Positions 9,323-18,691 of a DNA stretch of 64,000 nt are shown here, piece after piece. How positions within the stretch are numbered: the stretch's first letter is position 1; each line of letters begins with the position of its first letter. The stretch lies in the NCBI RefSeq assembly GCF_000172175.1, contig NZ_ABJL02000008.1:1674001-1738000 (forward strand). The letters run 5' to 3'. The position numbers and the translations under genes were made by a program. The stretch is from Bacteroides intestinalis DSM 17393 (GTDB lineage: Bacteria > Bacteroidota > Bacteroidia > Bacteroidales > Bacteroidaceae). The notes under the pieces are model-generated. The model was not told the origin of the DNA. It was given only the letters and a program-made list of their open reading frames with translations, and made no database searches.

Positions 9323-10093
9323 CTACTTATTAGTTAATTCACGTAGACGTATCTTAGTCAACATTGCCTTAGTATTCAGTGTAAAGTCACTGTTCAGTAT
9401 CCAGCTATAATAACCCGGATCACGCTTCAATACATCTGTCACCGACATCCCTTTGTATTTTCCAAAGTTGAATACTTCCACGCCATTATCATCATAAACC
9501 ATACGTCCGGCAAAATCCACATTCTTGTTAAAGCTGGAATATTCAGCCAGGAAAGCGATGTCATTCTGCAATTCCGGATAACGGTCCAGCTGTGCCATCA
9601 GCACCTCGTAAGTAGCTTGTGTATCAGCTGCCGCCGTATGTGCATCCTCCAGATTCTTTCCACAATAGAATTTATAAGCAGCAGAAAGTGTACGTTGCTC
9701 TAATTTATGGAAAATGACCTGTACATCCACAAACTTGCGGCGGCTCAGGTCAATATCTACACCGGCACGAAGAAATTCTTCGGCCAGCACGGGAATATCA
9801 AAACGGTTGGAATTAAATCCTGCCAGGTCACATCCTTCTATATCATTGGCAATGGTACGGGCCACTTCTTTGAAGGTAGGGCAATCTACCACATCCGCAT
9901 CATAGATACCATGAACGGCAGATGCGCCTTCGGGAATATGCATTTCCGGATTAATACGAAGTGTTTTTGCTTCCTCATTACCATTGGGATGTACTTTGAG
10001 ATAACAGATTTCAACGATACGGTCTACATTGATACTCGTTCCGGTCGTCTCTAAATCAAAAAAAACAATCGGGTTTTTGAGGTTTAATTTCAT
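9323..10093 (-). CDS. DnaQ-like 3'-5' exonuclease
   Basis: The 256-residue protein has an RNase T/DnaQ exonuclease domain in residues 1-170: ExoI IVFFDLETTGT, ExoII around GFNSNRFDIPVL, and ExoIII HTAAADTQAT. It resembles the epsilon proofreading subunit of DNA polymerase III but has a distinct C-terminal part containing NFGKYKGMSVTDVLKRDPGY, a small motif found in other DnaQ-family exonucleases. It lies 119 bp downstream of dnaN (the beta clamp) on the same strand, which fits a role in replication or repair. Confidence 0.88.
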   Translation of the reverse strand: MKLNLKNPIVFFDLETTGTSINVDRIVEICYLKVHPNGNEEAKTLRINPEMHIPEGASAVHGIYDADVVDCPTFKEVARTIANDIEGCDLAGFNSNRFDIPVLAEEFLRAGVDIDLSRRKFVDVQVIFHKLEQRTLSAAYKFYCGKNLEDAHTAAADTQATYEVLMAQLDRYPELQNDIAFLAEYSSFNKNVDFAGRMVYDDNGVEVFNFGKYKGMSVTDVLKRDPGYYSWILNSDFTLNTKAMLTKIRLRELTNK

Positions 10094-10123
10094 TATTCTT
10101 CTATTTTACAGTTGACAAGGGAA

Positions 10124-10188
10124 CGAGTTGACAAGGGAACAAGGCATTCCCGGCATAACAGCACAGCCCTTGTCTCCTTGTCAACTCG
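10124..10188. repeat. Long inverted repeat between dnaN and the exonuclease gene
   Basis: CGAGTTGACAAG (10124-10135) is the exact reverse complement of 10177-10188. A second inner stem pairs ACAAGG (10139-10144) with CCTTGT (10168-10173). The left arm is preceded by a partial direct copy at 10111. It could be an attenuator or terminator, although it lacks a convincing T-tract on the minus strand. Confidence 0.6.
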
Positions 10189-10212
10189 TACCTCGTTAAC
10201 TCTATTATTTTT

Positions 10213-11337
10213 TTAATCATTCAGCATCATCGGCATCAGCAGCATCAGCAAGTCCTCATTTTCTTCTTGTTCAACGGGGATGATGACACCTGCACGTGAC
10301 GGGTCTGCCAGTTCAATTATCACTTCATCAGCAGCAATATTATTCAAAATATCAATCAGGAAAGTCGATTTAAAACCAATACTCATCGGATTGCCATCAT
10401 ACTGGCAAGCCAATGTTTCTTCAGCAGAAGTAGAGAAATCAATGTCCTGGGCTGAAATCACAATCTGATTGGGCTGCATACGCAACTTGATAAGACTACT
10501 TGCCTGTGACGAGAAAATAGATACACGACGTAGTGCACCTACCAACTGTATACGGTCTACAGTCACTTTATAAGGATTATTCTGCGGTATTACCGAATTA
10601 TAATTAGGATAACGTCCTTCAATCAGACGACATACCATGCGATATTTCTCCAATGTAAATACAGCATTACGCTCATCGAACTCAATAACAACCTGTCCTT
10701 GTTCTTTAGGCAACAAGTTCTTAATCAACGAAGCCGGTTTTTTAGGCAGAATGAATGCTGCACGTTCATTACCTTTGGCCGCTAATGTTTTGCAACGTAC
10801 CAGTTTGTGACCATCAGATGCCACCATTGTAATATCTTCTGTGGTGATATCAAAATAGATACCATTCATCACTGGACGAAGTTCATCATCAGCCGTAGCA
10901 AATACGGCACGATTAATGCCACCCAACAATACGGATGCTTCCATCTCTACACGTACGGCATTATCGCCCAGCATAGCCGATTGAGGAAATTCATCGGCAT
11001 TTTGCCCCATCAGACTATACTTACCGTTTTGATACTGTACTGTGATTTCCAAGGAATCAGTATTTACTTCAAACGACAGCGGTTGCTCGGGGATTTCCTT
11101 CAAAGCATCCAGAATTGTTTTAGCAGCCACGGCAAAACGTCCGTCAGCATCACTTTCATTCACTTCAACTGATGTTACCATCGTCGTTTCACTATCAGAA
11201 ACAGTAACCGACAATGTTCCATCTTTCAGTTCAAAGAGGAAACAATCCAAAATGGGCAACGCATTCTTCGAATTAATCACACGGCTGATAGCCTGTAAAT
11301 GGCTGGAGAGCGCAGTACTCGAAACGATAAATTTCAT
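10213..11337 (-). CDS. dnaN: DNA polymerase III subunit beta (sliding clamp)
   Basis: The 374-residue protein is the replication clamp, a head-to-tail dimer that holds DNA polymerase III on DNA. Family features include MKFIVSSTALSSHLQAISRVI, the DALKEIPEQPLSFEV stretch in the first clamp fold, GGINRAVFATADDELRPVMNGI and SDGHKLVR in the second, and the C-terminal LLMPMML run that forms part of the partner-binding pocket. A good Bacteroides-type promoter is found 63 bp upstream. Confidence 0.97.
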   Translation of the reverse strand: MKFIVSSTALSSHLQAISRVINSKNALPILDCFLFELKDGTLSVTVSDSETTMVTSVEVNESDADGRFAVAAKTILDALKEIPEQPLSFEVNTDSLEITVQYQNGKYSLMGQNADEFPQSAMLGDNAVRVEMEASVLLGGINRAVFATADDELRPVMNGIYFDITTEDITMVASDGHKLVRCKTLAAKGNERAAFILPKKPASLIKNLLPKEQGQVVIEFDERNAVFTLEKYRMVCRLIEGRYPNYNSVIPQNNPYKVTVDRIQLVGALRRVSIFSSQASSLIKLRMQPNQIVISAQDIDFSTSAEETLACQYDGNPMSIGFKSTFLIDILNNIAADEVIIELADPSRAGVIIPVEQEENEDLLMLLMPMMLND

Positions 11338-11399
11338 ATATTCTGTGTATTTAAGTTTTATATTATTCCCTATTCGTACTATAACTTCATAGTATCGGA

Positions 11400-11432
11400 C
11401 AAAGTTACAAAAAAAGATCTTCCCACAACAAA
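11400..11432 (-). promoter_or_regulatory. Predicted dnaN promoter
   Basis: On the minus strand the -7 box TAACTTTG (11400-11407) matches TAnnTTTG. A TTTG -33 element (11429-11432) lies 21 bp upstream. The dnaN start is about 55 bp beyond the expected transcription start. Confidence 0.65.
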
Positions 11433-11514
11433 GAAAATTAAGAAAAAACGTCCGGAACTTCGCCGGATTTCCCTAAAATATTGTAACTTCGCCGCATCAT
11501 TTAAAAAGAATGCA

Positions 11515-11889
11515 ATGGAATTTACAGGAAAAATTATCGCTATACTCCAGCCAAGAGGCGGAGTGGCAAAGTCGGGCAATGAGTGGAAAGCACAAGAATA
11601 CGTGATTGAAGACCACGGCCAATATCCCCGCAAAATGTGTTTCGATGTTTTCGGAGCAGACAAAATAGAACAGTTTAACATCCAGATGGGTGAAGAACTG
11701 ACCGTATCATTTGATGTGGATGCACGCCAATGGCAAGACCGTTGGTTCAACAGTATCCGTGCATGGAAAGTAGAGCGTGTCAGCGCTGCAGCTCCTGCCG
11801 GTGCACCGGGTGCACCTGTTCCGCCACCGGCACCGACTGCCGCACCAGAATTCTTGGCAGGTGATGCTAAAGACGATCTGCCGTTCTAA
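11515..11889 (+). CDS. DUF3127 protein with an SSB-like C-terminal tip
   Basis: I chose the ATG at 11515, which gives 124 residues, because the longer open frame from 11299 overlaps the dnaN start and promoter. Residues 1-85 match the DUF3127 family (MEFTGKIIAIL, YPRKMCFDVFGADK, WQDRWFNSIRAWKVE), which is predicted to adopt an OB-like fold. An Ala/Pro-rich flexible linker follows, and the protein ends in DAKDDLPF, closely resembling the acidic SSB C-terminal tip (DDDIPF) that recruits repair proteins. A role in single-stranded nucleic acid binding is an inference. It is divergent from dnaN and followed by a strong terminator. Confidence 0.85.
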   Translation: MEFTGKIIAILQPRGGVAKSGNEWKAQEYVIEDHGQYPRKMCFDVFGADKIEQFNIQMGEELTVSFDVDARQWQDRWFNSIRAWKVERVSAAAPAGAPGAPVPPPAPTAAPEFLAGDAKDDLPF

Positions 11890-11905
11890 AATATATAAAA
11901 TTTAG

Positions 11906-11950
11906 ATATAATAAAAAAGAGGAGAATAATTCTCCTCTTTTTTATTATAT
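11906..11950. terminator. Bidirectional terminator, 22-bp perfect stem
   Basis: A 22-base arm (11906-11927) is exactly complementary to 11929-11950, with GGAGAAT and ATTCTCC at the apex and A/T tracts on both sides. It separates the convergent DUF3127 and DUF3352 genes. Confidence 0.9.
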
Positions 11951-11976
11951 AATTACAAGCATTTTGAACCTCCCAT

Positions 11977-13608
11977 TTACCCTTTGTATAAAAGCACCAA
12001 ATTCGGATATACCACCTCTTCTACACAAGTAAACTGTATAGAAAGTATAAAGTGGCGAAAAAACTTCGCCTGACGAAAGAAAAAGTTAGGTATCAGGCGT
12101 ACATATGTTTCCGGCTGCTCTACCATCCTTTCCATATCCACCATCATCACAAAGCTATACGATGGTGAAAGACTTCCTATTCCTTCCTCGTAAAGCGCCG
12201 TATCATCCAGCACCTCTCCATTCTCCATAGCATCTATATAGGCAGTAAGACTAACCACATCCGGCGCCATCAACAAATGTCCACGATAAAAACAGACATA
12301 TGTATAAAGAGCCGATTCCGTGATACCTGTCAACTGGGTCAGTAAAGTATTTCGAGGCAATACATAATAACGGTGTCCCCATGCTTTGGGATAAAGATGA
12401 TAATCAGGACGCTCCTGCGGAACAGGAGGTGCATCCACTTCCTTGGGAGAAGTATAAAGCAGTGATTGCAAACGACGTTCAGCCTGCGACATATTCTTCA
12501 CCGGAACACTCATCACTGCACATGGATACTCACTTAATGTATCTTTCGGCTCGAAGAGGCAAGAAATCACCTGATCTCCCGCATAAGTCTTCAGAAAGTC
12601 CATCCACTCCTCATCCCTCTCTTTGATATAATCGGAATAAGTAGCTTTGGCATATTCCTGCTCTGCCGTAAAACTACACATGGCATCCATATCTGAAATA
12701 GCCCAACAGTCATAAAAGAAAGTAGAGAGTGGAAGTTGTTCTCCCGGAAACCCCTCCACCGGTTGCTGACGGCGTAAAGCATTGATAAAAGTACGTGTAG
12801 TGTCCGAGCCATGACTGATACCTGAACAATAAATAGCAGTTTCATTCAGCTTCAAATCAAACTCCGCCCAACTTCCCAGATAGGTTTGCGAACGAATGCC
12901 ATCCGTATTTTTCCCCATATCCACCGACTTGATGCGCACATACACCGTAGCTTCCACATTCGTATTCTTTCCTGCATGCATCAGTTTGAATGAGGGCATA
13001 TCTATTAATGATTTCTTAGAAAGTCGTGCATCGATCACTTGTTCCACCAATCGTTTCTGAAAACTAATAGCCAGGAAGTCCGGGGTAAAATATGCCGCCA
13101 AAAAGCGCCCCTCAGGCATAGGATAAATACTAATCTCTTCACCCCTGTAATCAAAGAATTTAGAAGGAAATGCACTGGAACTATATTTCCTGATAAACGA
13201 CTCCACCAACTCATAATCTCCCGAACCCAGACTGCAATACAACACCTGATTCAATGGGTTATCCGGTTCATGGAAACTGATAAGCATTTTATTCATCTGC
13301 TTACTAAGGCCATGCGGAGTATCATCGAGCAAGGTATGCAGATAGTTTTTCAGATAGACAAAGAGTTCGGAAGCATAAAGGAAGTGATTATCTTTGCTGC
13401 AACTCAGTTGATTGATACCCTCAACCAGCTCAGCCATGCGATCTGTCTCCAACACAGCCATTGCACTTTGAGGGACTAAAGTATAAAGATTAAAATCTTT
13501 CTGACTCTCCACCTCATTCAACCTGAAGAATGAATACACCCCGAACCCCGTACATAGCAATACTATGGACACAATCACGGCAATTCTTATGATAAGACGT
13601 AACTTCAT
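11977..13608 (-). CDS. DUF3352 domain membrane-anchored protein
   Basis: The 543-residue protein has one N-terminal transmembrane anchor (about residues 7-28, IIRIAVIVSIVLLCTGFGVY) and a large extracytoplasmic part. Its start after the anchor (LYTLVPQSAMAVLETDRMAELVE) and overall size fit the DUF3352 family of Bacteroidota. The function is unknown. It has its own likely promoter and is convergent with the DUF3127 gene. Confidence 0.75.
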   Translation of the reverse strand: MKLRLIIRIAVIVSIVLLCTGFGVYSFFRLNEVESQKDFNLYTLVPQSAMAVLETDRMAELVEGINQLSCSKDNHFLYASELFVYLKNYLHTLLDDTPHGLSKQMNKMLISFHEPDNPLNQVLYCSLGSGDYELVESFIRKYSSSAFPSKFFDYRGEEISIYPMPEGRFLAAYFTPDFLAISFQKRLVEQVIDARLSKKSLIDMPSFKLMHAGKNTNVEATVYVRIKSVDMGKNTDGIRSQTYLGSWAEFDLKLNETAIYCSGISHGSDTTRTFINALRRQQPVEGFPGEQLPLSTFFYDCWAISDMDAMCSFTAEQEYAKATYSDYIKERDEEWMDFLKTYAGDQVISCLFEPKDTLSEYPCAVMSVPVKNMSQAERRLQSLLYTSPKEVDAPPVPQERPDYHLYPKAWGHRYYVLPRNTLLTQLTGITESALYTYVCFYRGHLLMAPDVVSLTAYIDAMENGEVLDDTALYEEGIGSLSPSYSFVMMVDMERMVEQPETYVRLIPNFFFRQAKFFRHFILSIQFTCVEEVVYPNLVLLYKG

Positions 13609-13632
13609 GGTTTTTCAGGCATCAAGTTTCGG

Positions 13633-13663
13633 CAAAAATAATTATTTCTACTAATAAAACAAA
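13633..13663 (-). promoter_or_regulatory. Predicted promoter of the DUF3352 gene
   Basis: Minus-strand -7 box TATTTTTG (13633-13640) and -33 TTTG (13660-13663) are separated by 19 bp, the preferred Bacteroides spacing. Confidence 0.55.
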
Positions 13664-13717
13664 ACAAATGTTTCAAAAACTTTAGTAGATATAAAAAAGT
13701 TTTAGAATGCCTGTGCC

Positions 13718-14482
13718 TCAAAACTCAATTTCCATACCATCAAAGGTCAAATGTACATCAGGCGGAAGCTGTTTTTCAAGCTCGACATGCAATCCGGCAT
13801 GATGACTCATATGGATAAAATAAGTTTCCCGTGCGCCAATACGCTTCGCCGTTTCCAAAGCCTCGGAAATACTCTGATGCGTAGGATGCGGTTTTACGCG
13901 TAAGGCATTCACAACCAGAACATCCAAGTCATGTAATTGTTCATAGGATTCTTCGGGCATAGTCAGCATATCTGTAATATAAGCCATACGTTTACCGATA
14001 CGATACCCCAGAATAGGCAGACGCCCGTGCATCACCTGCAAAGGGGTAATCTCCGTATTATTGATGAAGAACGTTTTTCCGGCTTCCACTTCCTGCAAGA
14101 AAATTTGAGGAACACCCGGGTATTTATGCTCCAGAAAGCAATAAGGCATCCGTGCACGCAGGTGAGTTGCCGTATACTCATCGGAGTATATAGGTATTTC
14201 ACCGAAACGACAGAAAGGACGAAGATCATCCAGCCCACCCACATGGTCATAATGTTCATGGGTAATCAACACTCCATCTATTTTTTCAAACGAAGCTGCA
14301 TGCAACATCTGCTCCCGAAAATCCGGTCCACAATCAATCAATATCACCGCATCATCCGTATGCAACAAAGACGATGCACGCAAACGGTTATCACGCGGAT
14401 CGGCAGAAGTACAAACTTCACACTTACAACCTATTTCAGGCACTCCTGTCGATGTTCCGCTCCCTAATATTCTTAGTTTCAC
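13718..14482 (-). CDS. MBL-fold metal-dependent hydrolase (PhnP-like)
   Basis: The 254-residue protein begins MKLRILGSGTSTGVPEIGC with a CKCEVC cysteine pair, and has the metallo-beta-lactamase motif THEHYDHVGG near residue 75 plus later His/Asp ligands (MHGRLP, YITDM, HPTHQS, HMSHH). This pattern is close to PhnP-type phosphodiesterases and related tRNA-processing folds. The exact substrate is not visible. It lies 27 bp downstream of murB on the same strand. Confidence 0.85.
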   Translation of the reverse strand: MKLRILGSGTSTGVPEIGCKCEVCTSADPRDNRLRASSLLHTDDAVILIDCGPDFREQMLHAASFEKIDGVLITHEHYDHVGGLDDLRPFCRFGEIPIYSDEYTATHLRARMPYCFLEHKYPGVPQIFLQEVEAGKTFFINNTEITPLQVMHGRLPILGYRIGKRMAYITDMLTMPEESYEQLHDLDVLVVNALRVKPHPTHQSISEALETAKRIGARETYFIHMSHHAGLHVELEKQLPPDVHLTFDGMEIEF

Positions 14483-14509
14483 GTCTATTACCTATTAATT
14501 ATCAATCTT

Positions 14510-15490
14510 TCAAATAAAATTCACTTCGGGATGAATGTCAATACCAAACTTCTCGCGAACTGACGCCCGCACGGCATCCGAAAGGGCTACAATCTCAGCT
14601 CCCGTTGCCCCACCCCGGTTTACTAATACCAACGCCTGCTTATCATGCACAGCAGCAGGCCCCAGCGCTTTACCTTTCCAACCACATTGGTCTATCATCC
14701 AGCCTGCTGGAATTTTTATCCGGTCAGCCCCCATCTCATAAAAGGGTATTTGAGGATACTTTTTCTTCAAAGCCTCAAAGACTTCACGCGAAACGACAGG
14801 ATTCATAAAAAAGCTCCCGGCATTACCCAGCAGTTTCGGATCAGGCAGTTTACTTTCACGAATACTAATGATTACCCGGCGTAATGTTTTCAAATCCACT
14901 TTCGGGTACTTTTCAAGTTCCTGGCGAATCGTGCCGTAATCCAGCGTATAATGTTCTTTCTTACTCAGAGAGAAACAAACATACGTGACGAATACCTGCT
15001 TCATTTCCGGACTTTTAAAAATACTGTTCCGGTATGAGTAATTACATTCATCCACTTGGTAAACATGTTTCATTCCTTGTATGTTCACCGTCTCCACGGA
15101 AGAAATCAGGTCTTTCACCTCTACACCATAGGCACCAATATTCTGTACAGCTGCCGCTCCTACCTCACCAGGTATAAGAGACAGGTTCTCAGCACCGTAC
15201 CAGCCACGTTCCGTGCAATAATCCACAAAATCATCCCATACCACACCAGCACCTACACGCACCGAAACCTTTTCTTCATTTTCAGCCGTTACTTCAATGC
15301 CACCAATGTGCGAATGCAATATCACTCCTTCATAATTTCCGGTAAACAGCAGATTGCTCCCTCCGCCAATATGCAGATAAGGAGAAGTGATACGCCCGTC
15401 GGCAATCAACTTCTCCAATTCTTCTACCGAACCGTATTCCAGAAACACGGCAGCTTCCACATCAATCCCGAATGTATTCGGTATCTTCAT
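14510..15490 (-). CDS. murB: UDP-N-acetylmuramate dehydrogenase
   Basis: MurB reduces UDP-GlcNAc-enolpyruvate to UDP-MurNAc with NADPH, an early cytoplasmic step of peptidoglycan synthesis. The 326-residue flavoprotein shows the FAD-binding region (LHIGGGSNLLFTG, SLIPGEVGAAAVQNIGAYG), the type I SYRNSIFK motif, the catalytic serine in GNAGSFFMNP, and the terminal glutamate in HPEVNFI. Spacing to its neighbours is 28 bp on each side. Confidence 0.96.
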   Translation of the reverse strand: MKIPNTFGIDVEAAVFLEYGSVEELEKLIADGRITSPYLHIGGGSNLLFTGNYEGVILHSHIGGIEVTAENEEKVSVRVGAGVVWDDFVDYCTERGWYGAENLSLIPGEVGAAAVQNIGAYGVEVKDLISSVETVNIQGMKHVYQVDECNYSYRNSIFKSPEMKQVFVTYVCFSLSKKEHYTLDYGTIRQELEKYPKVDLKTLRRVIISIRESKLPDPKLLGNAGSFFMNPVVSREVFEALKKKYPQIPFYEMGADRIKIPAGWMIDQCGWKGKALGPAAVHDKQALVLVNRGGATGAEIVALSDAVRASVREKFGIDIHPEVNFI

Positions 15491-15518
15491 TTAATTTTTA
15501 ATTATTAATTTTTAATTA

Positions 15519-16367
15519 TTAAATGCTCGTATCCTCATATTTATATAGCTCCCACTCTCCGCGATGTCTGCGGAAATAGAAGATATTGGTATATCCATTT
15601 CCAATCCCGTTCACTTTCAGGATTTTCGTATTTGAGTTATCACTATTCTTCTGTCCATAATTGATATTGGACAATTTATCCACAGGCAATATAGGGCGGA
15701 AGGCATACCACTGGTTCAAATCAAGCGTAGTCTCCAGAATAGAAAACTCATCATCCGGATCTATCGTGATATATTCCAAAGGTTCCCGGATATGTCGACT
15801 CTGATAAATGCTGTCGGTTACAAAGCGAGAGTAAAACGTAACGAAGTCTTCATTTTCGCCCTGTTCTATCTGGCGGAGATTGATAGCTTCCAGCATCCAT
15901 ACCCCCTTAGTACGTTCAAAATAGTATTTCTTCACCATGCGGTTTTCCAGAAAAATCCATTCCACCTGTACAGAAGTGAGTGCAGTATCTCCTACCAATT
16001 CCAGATCATCTTCATCATCAAAGAGCAATGTATAATAACTCTGCTGGGTAAACAGATAATCATGTCCCCAGTCCTCCTTCTCTATTTTCGAAGGTGTATC
16101 GACGTTGTAAAAAGGCAACGGAAATTTGGTCCGCTGCCGTTGCAGGGCGTCATCCGAAGCATAACTATAGATAAAATCATCAAATGATTCATCCGCTTCT
16201 ATGGGCTTAGGATCGTTATCCTCTTCAACCTCCGGCACAGTATCAGCCTTATGTGAAGCTGAATCCACCAAATTGGTGATTGTCGCAAAAGGGTCCATCT
16301 TCGTTTTCTTGTTGCCGCATGACATCAAGAAAACGAGAAGAAAGAACCCCAATCCTATTTTTCTCAT
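15519..16367 (-). CDS. DUF4348 family lipoprotein
   Basis: The 282-residue protein has a lipoprotein signal peptide ending FLMSCGNKK (lipid-attachment Cys at 17), an acidic linker (EVEEDNDP) and a domain that matches Bacteroides DUF4348 proteins (DESFDDFIYSYASD, ending HRGEWELYKYEDTSI). It is likely anchored to the envelope. The role is unknown. It is 28 bp upstream of murB on the same strand and 22 bp downstream of the tdh-like gene. Confidence 0.75.
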   Translation of the reverse strand: MRKIGLGFFLLVFLMSCGNKKTKMDPFATITNLVDSASHKADTVPEVEEDNDPKPIEADESFDDFIYSYASDDALQRQRTKFPLPFYNVDTPSKIEKEDWGHDYLFTQQSYYTLLFDDEDDLELVGDTALTSVQVEWIFLENRMVKKYYFERTKGVWMLEAINLRQIEQGENEDFVTFYSRFVTDSIYQSRHIREPLEYITIDPDDEFSILETTLDLNQWYAFRPILPVDKLSNINYGQKNSDNSNTKILKVNGIGNGYTNIFYFRRHRGEWELYKYEDTSI

Positions 16368-16389
16368 TCTTTACCGAGACCTCATCAGG

Positions 16390-17346
16390 TCACTTATTTA
16401 GTTTAGCTCTTAACTTTTCAAGCATATCCACTGTCATGGACTCTAAATCATACTGCGGTTTCCAATCCCACTCTTCACGAGCACAGGTATCATCCAGACT
16501 ATCAGGCCAACTGTCTGCAATAGATTGCTTCAATGGATCAATTTCATATACCATTTCAAAGTCGGGCACATGCTTCTTGATAGCCTGACAGATCTCTTCC
16601 GGATCAAAGCTCATGGCAGCGATATTGAAAGCATTCCGATGCTTCAGACGTGCCGGAGCAGCCTCCATCAATGAAATAGCTGCATTCAGCGCATCAGGCA
16701 TATACATCATATCCATATAAGTACCAGGCTTCAAAGGACATACGAACCTTTCACCTTTCACTGCGGAGTAAAATATATCGACTGCATAGTCGGTAGTACC
16801 TCCACCCGGAGGGGTCACATTGGAGATAATACCCGGAAAACGAACCGCACGGGTATCTACACCGTATTTAGTATAATAATAATCGCTCAATAATTCAGTA
16901 GTTACTTTGGTTACACCATACATGGTACGGGGGCGCTGAATCGTATCTTGCGGAGTCTTCACATGAGGTGTAGCTTCTCCGAACGAACTGATGGAGCTCG
17001 GGGTAAAGACTGCGCAACCATACTCGCGCGCTACTTCCAGTACATTCCATAATCCGTCGATACCGATTTTCCAAGCCATGGCCGGACGACTTTCAGCAAC
17101 AACCGAAAGCAAAGCTGCCAGATTATAAATCGTATCAATCTTGAATTGGCGGGCCACCACTTCAATAGACTGACGGTCGGTCACGTCGGCAATAGCTGAA
17201 GGACCTGATGCCTTTAATTCCCCTTTAGGCATAGCACTCGGAATGTATCCAGCGATAACATGGTCATCCCCATAACGTTTACGCAATTCCAATGTGAGTT
17301 CCGAACCTATCTGTCCGGTTGCTCCAATTACCAAAATATTCTTCAT
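16390..17346 (-). CDS. SDR-type L-threonine 3-dehydrogenase
   Basis: The 318-residue NAD-dependent epimerase/dehydratase-like protein has the dinucleotide-binding motif GATGQIGSE at the N-terminus and the catalytic YGVTK (YxxxK) with the upstream Ser-Ser in FTPSSISSFGE. This is the extended-SDR threonine dehydrogenase family, which oxidises L-threonine to 2-amino-3-ketobutyrate. The assignment is strengthened by the divergent kbl gene, whose enzyme takes the next step to glycine and acetyl-CoA. Confidence 0.88.
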   Translation of the reverse strand: MKNILVIGATGQIGSELTLELRKRYGDDHVIAGYIPSAMPKGELKASGPSAIADVTDRQSIEVVARQFKIDTIYNLAALLSVVAESRPAMAWKIGIDGLWNVLEVAREYGCAVFTPSSISSFGEATPHVKTPQDTIQRPRTMYGVTKVTTELLSDYYYTKYGVDTRAVRFPGIISNVTPPGGGTTDYAVDIFYSAVKGERFVCPLKPGTYMDMMYMPDALNAAISLMEAAPARLKHRNAFNIAAMSFDPEEICQAIKKHVPDFEMVYEIDPLKQSIADSWPDSLDDTCAREEWDWKPQYDLESMTVDMLEKLRAKLNK

Positions 17347-17384
17347 ACGACTTATTTATAAGGTACTCCTTACTTAGAGACGCG

Positions 17385-17392
17385 CAAATATA
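17385..17392 (-). promoter_or_regulatory. Predicted promoter of the threonine dehydrogenase gene, -7 TATATTTG
   Basis: The minus-strand octamer fits TAnnTTTG and lies 39 bp upstream of the start codon. No clear -33 element is visible. Confidence 0.4.
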
Positions 17393-17500
17393 CATACTTT
17401 TTTTTCATTATTCTATCATTTTGCTATTGTTTATTTGAAGAAAAATCGTGTCCTTTGTATCGTTTAGTATTAAGATGACAAACTTTTAATTTATAAAGCT

Positions 17501-18691
17501 ATGTACGGGAAAATGAAAGAACATCTCAGCAATACACTTGCTGAAATTAAAGAGGCCGGACTCTATAAAGAAGAACGCCTGATCGAGAGTGCGCAACAAG
17601 CCGCCATCACCGTAAAAGGGAAGGAAGTGCTGAATTTCTGCGCCAACAACTACTTGGGTTTGTCCAACCATCCGCGACTAATTGCCGCTGCCCAAAAGAT
17701 GATGGATCACCGTGGCTACGGCATGTCTTCCGTACGCTTCATCTGCGGAACACAAGACATTCACAAAGAACTGGAAGCTGCTATCTCTGACTATTTCAAG
17801 ACGGAAGACACCATACTATATGCTGCTTGTTTTGATGCTAACGGTGGTGTATTCGAGCCGCTATTTACGGAAGAAGACGCCATCATCTCCGATTCTCTGA
17901 ACCATGCCTCCATCATCGACGGTGTCCGCCTATGCAAAGCCAAACGCTACCGCTACGCCAATGCCGATATGACCGAACTGGAAAAATGCCTACAGGAAGC
18001 CCAGACACAGCGTTTCCGCATCATAGTCACCGACGGTGTATTTTCTATGGACGGCAATGTTGCCCCAATGGACAAAATTTGCGATCTGGCTGAGAAATAC
18101 GATGCACTAGTGATGGTAGACGAATCGCACTCTGCAGGCGTAGTAGGTCCTACGGGACATGGTGTAAGCGAACTGTATCAAACTTACGGACGCGTAGATA
18201 TCTATACTGGAACATTAGGTAAAGCCTTCGGCGGTGCTATGGGCGGATTCACGACCGGACCGAAAGAAATCATTGACCTGTTGCGTCAGCGCAGCCGTCC
18301 GTATCTGTTCTCTAATTCAGTAGCTCCGGCTGTGATAGGTGCAAGTATCGAAGTATTCAAGATGCTGAAAGAAAGTAATGCGCTACATGACAAGTTAGTA
18401 AACAATGTGAGCTATTTCCGCGATAAGATGACTGCTGCCGGTTTCGACATCAAACCCACTCAAAGCGCCATTTGCGCCGTGATGTTGTATGACGCCAAAT
18501 TGTCTCAGATATATGCCGCACGCATGCAGGAAGAGGGTATCTACGTAACCGGGTTCTACTATCCCGTAGTACCGAAAGAGCAAGCCCGTATCCGCGTACA
18601 GATTTCGGCAGGACACGAGAAAGAACATCTAGATAAATGTATCGAGGCATTTATTAAGGTAGGAAAAGAACTTGGAGTATTAGCGCACTAA
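17501..18691 (+). CDS. kbl: Glycine C-acetyltransferase (2-amino-3-ketobutyrate CoA ligase)
   Basis: The PLP enzyme converts 2-amino-3-ketobutyrate plus CoA to glycine and acetyl-CoA, completing threonine breakdown begun by the divergent dehydrogenase. It has 396 residues, the family's usual length. The motif NFCANNYLGLS, the HASIIDGVRL region, the MVDESHSAGVVG segment, and the PLP lysine in TGTLGKAFGGAMGG are all visible. A palindrome spans its stop codon. Confidence 0.96.
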   Translation: MYGKMKEHLSNTLAEIKEAGLYKEERLIESAQQAAITVKGKEVLNFCANNYLGLSNHPRLIAAAQKMMDHRGYGMSSVRFICGTQDIHKELEAAISDYFKTEDTILYAACFDANGGVFEPLFTEEDAIISDSLNHASIIDGVRLCKAKRYRYANADMTELEKCLQEAQTQRFRIIVTDGVFSMDGNVAPMDKICDLAEKYDALVMVDESHSAGVVGPTGHGVSELYQTYGRVDIYTGTLGKAFGGAMGGFTTGPKEIIDLLRQRSRPYLFSNSVAPAVIGASIEVFKMLKESNALHDKLVNNVSYFRDKMTAAGFDIKPTQSAICAVMLYDAKLSQIYAARMQEEGIYVTGFYYPVVPKEQARIRVQISAGHEKEHLDKCIEAFIKVGKELGVLAH

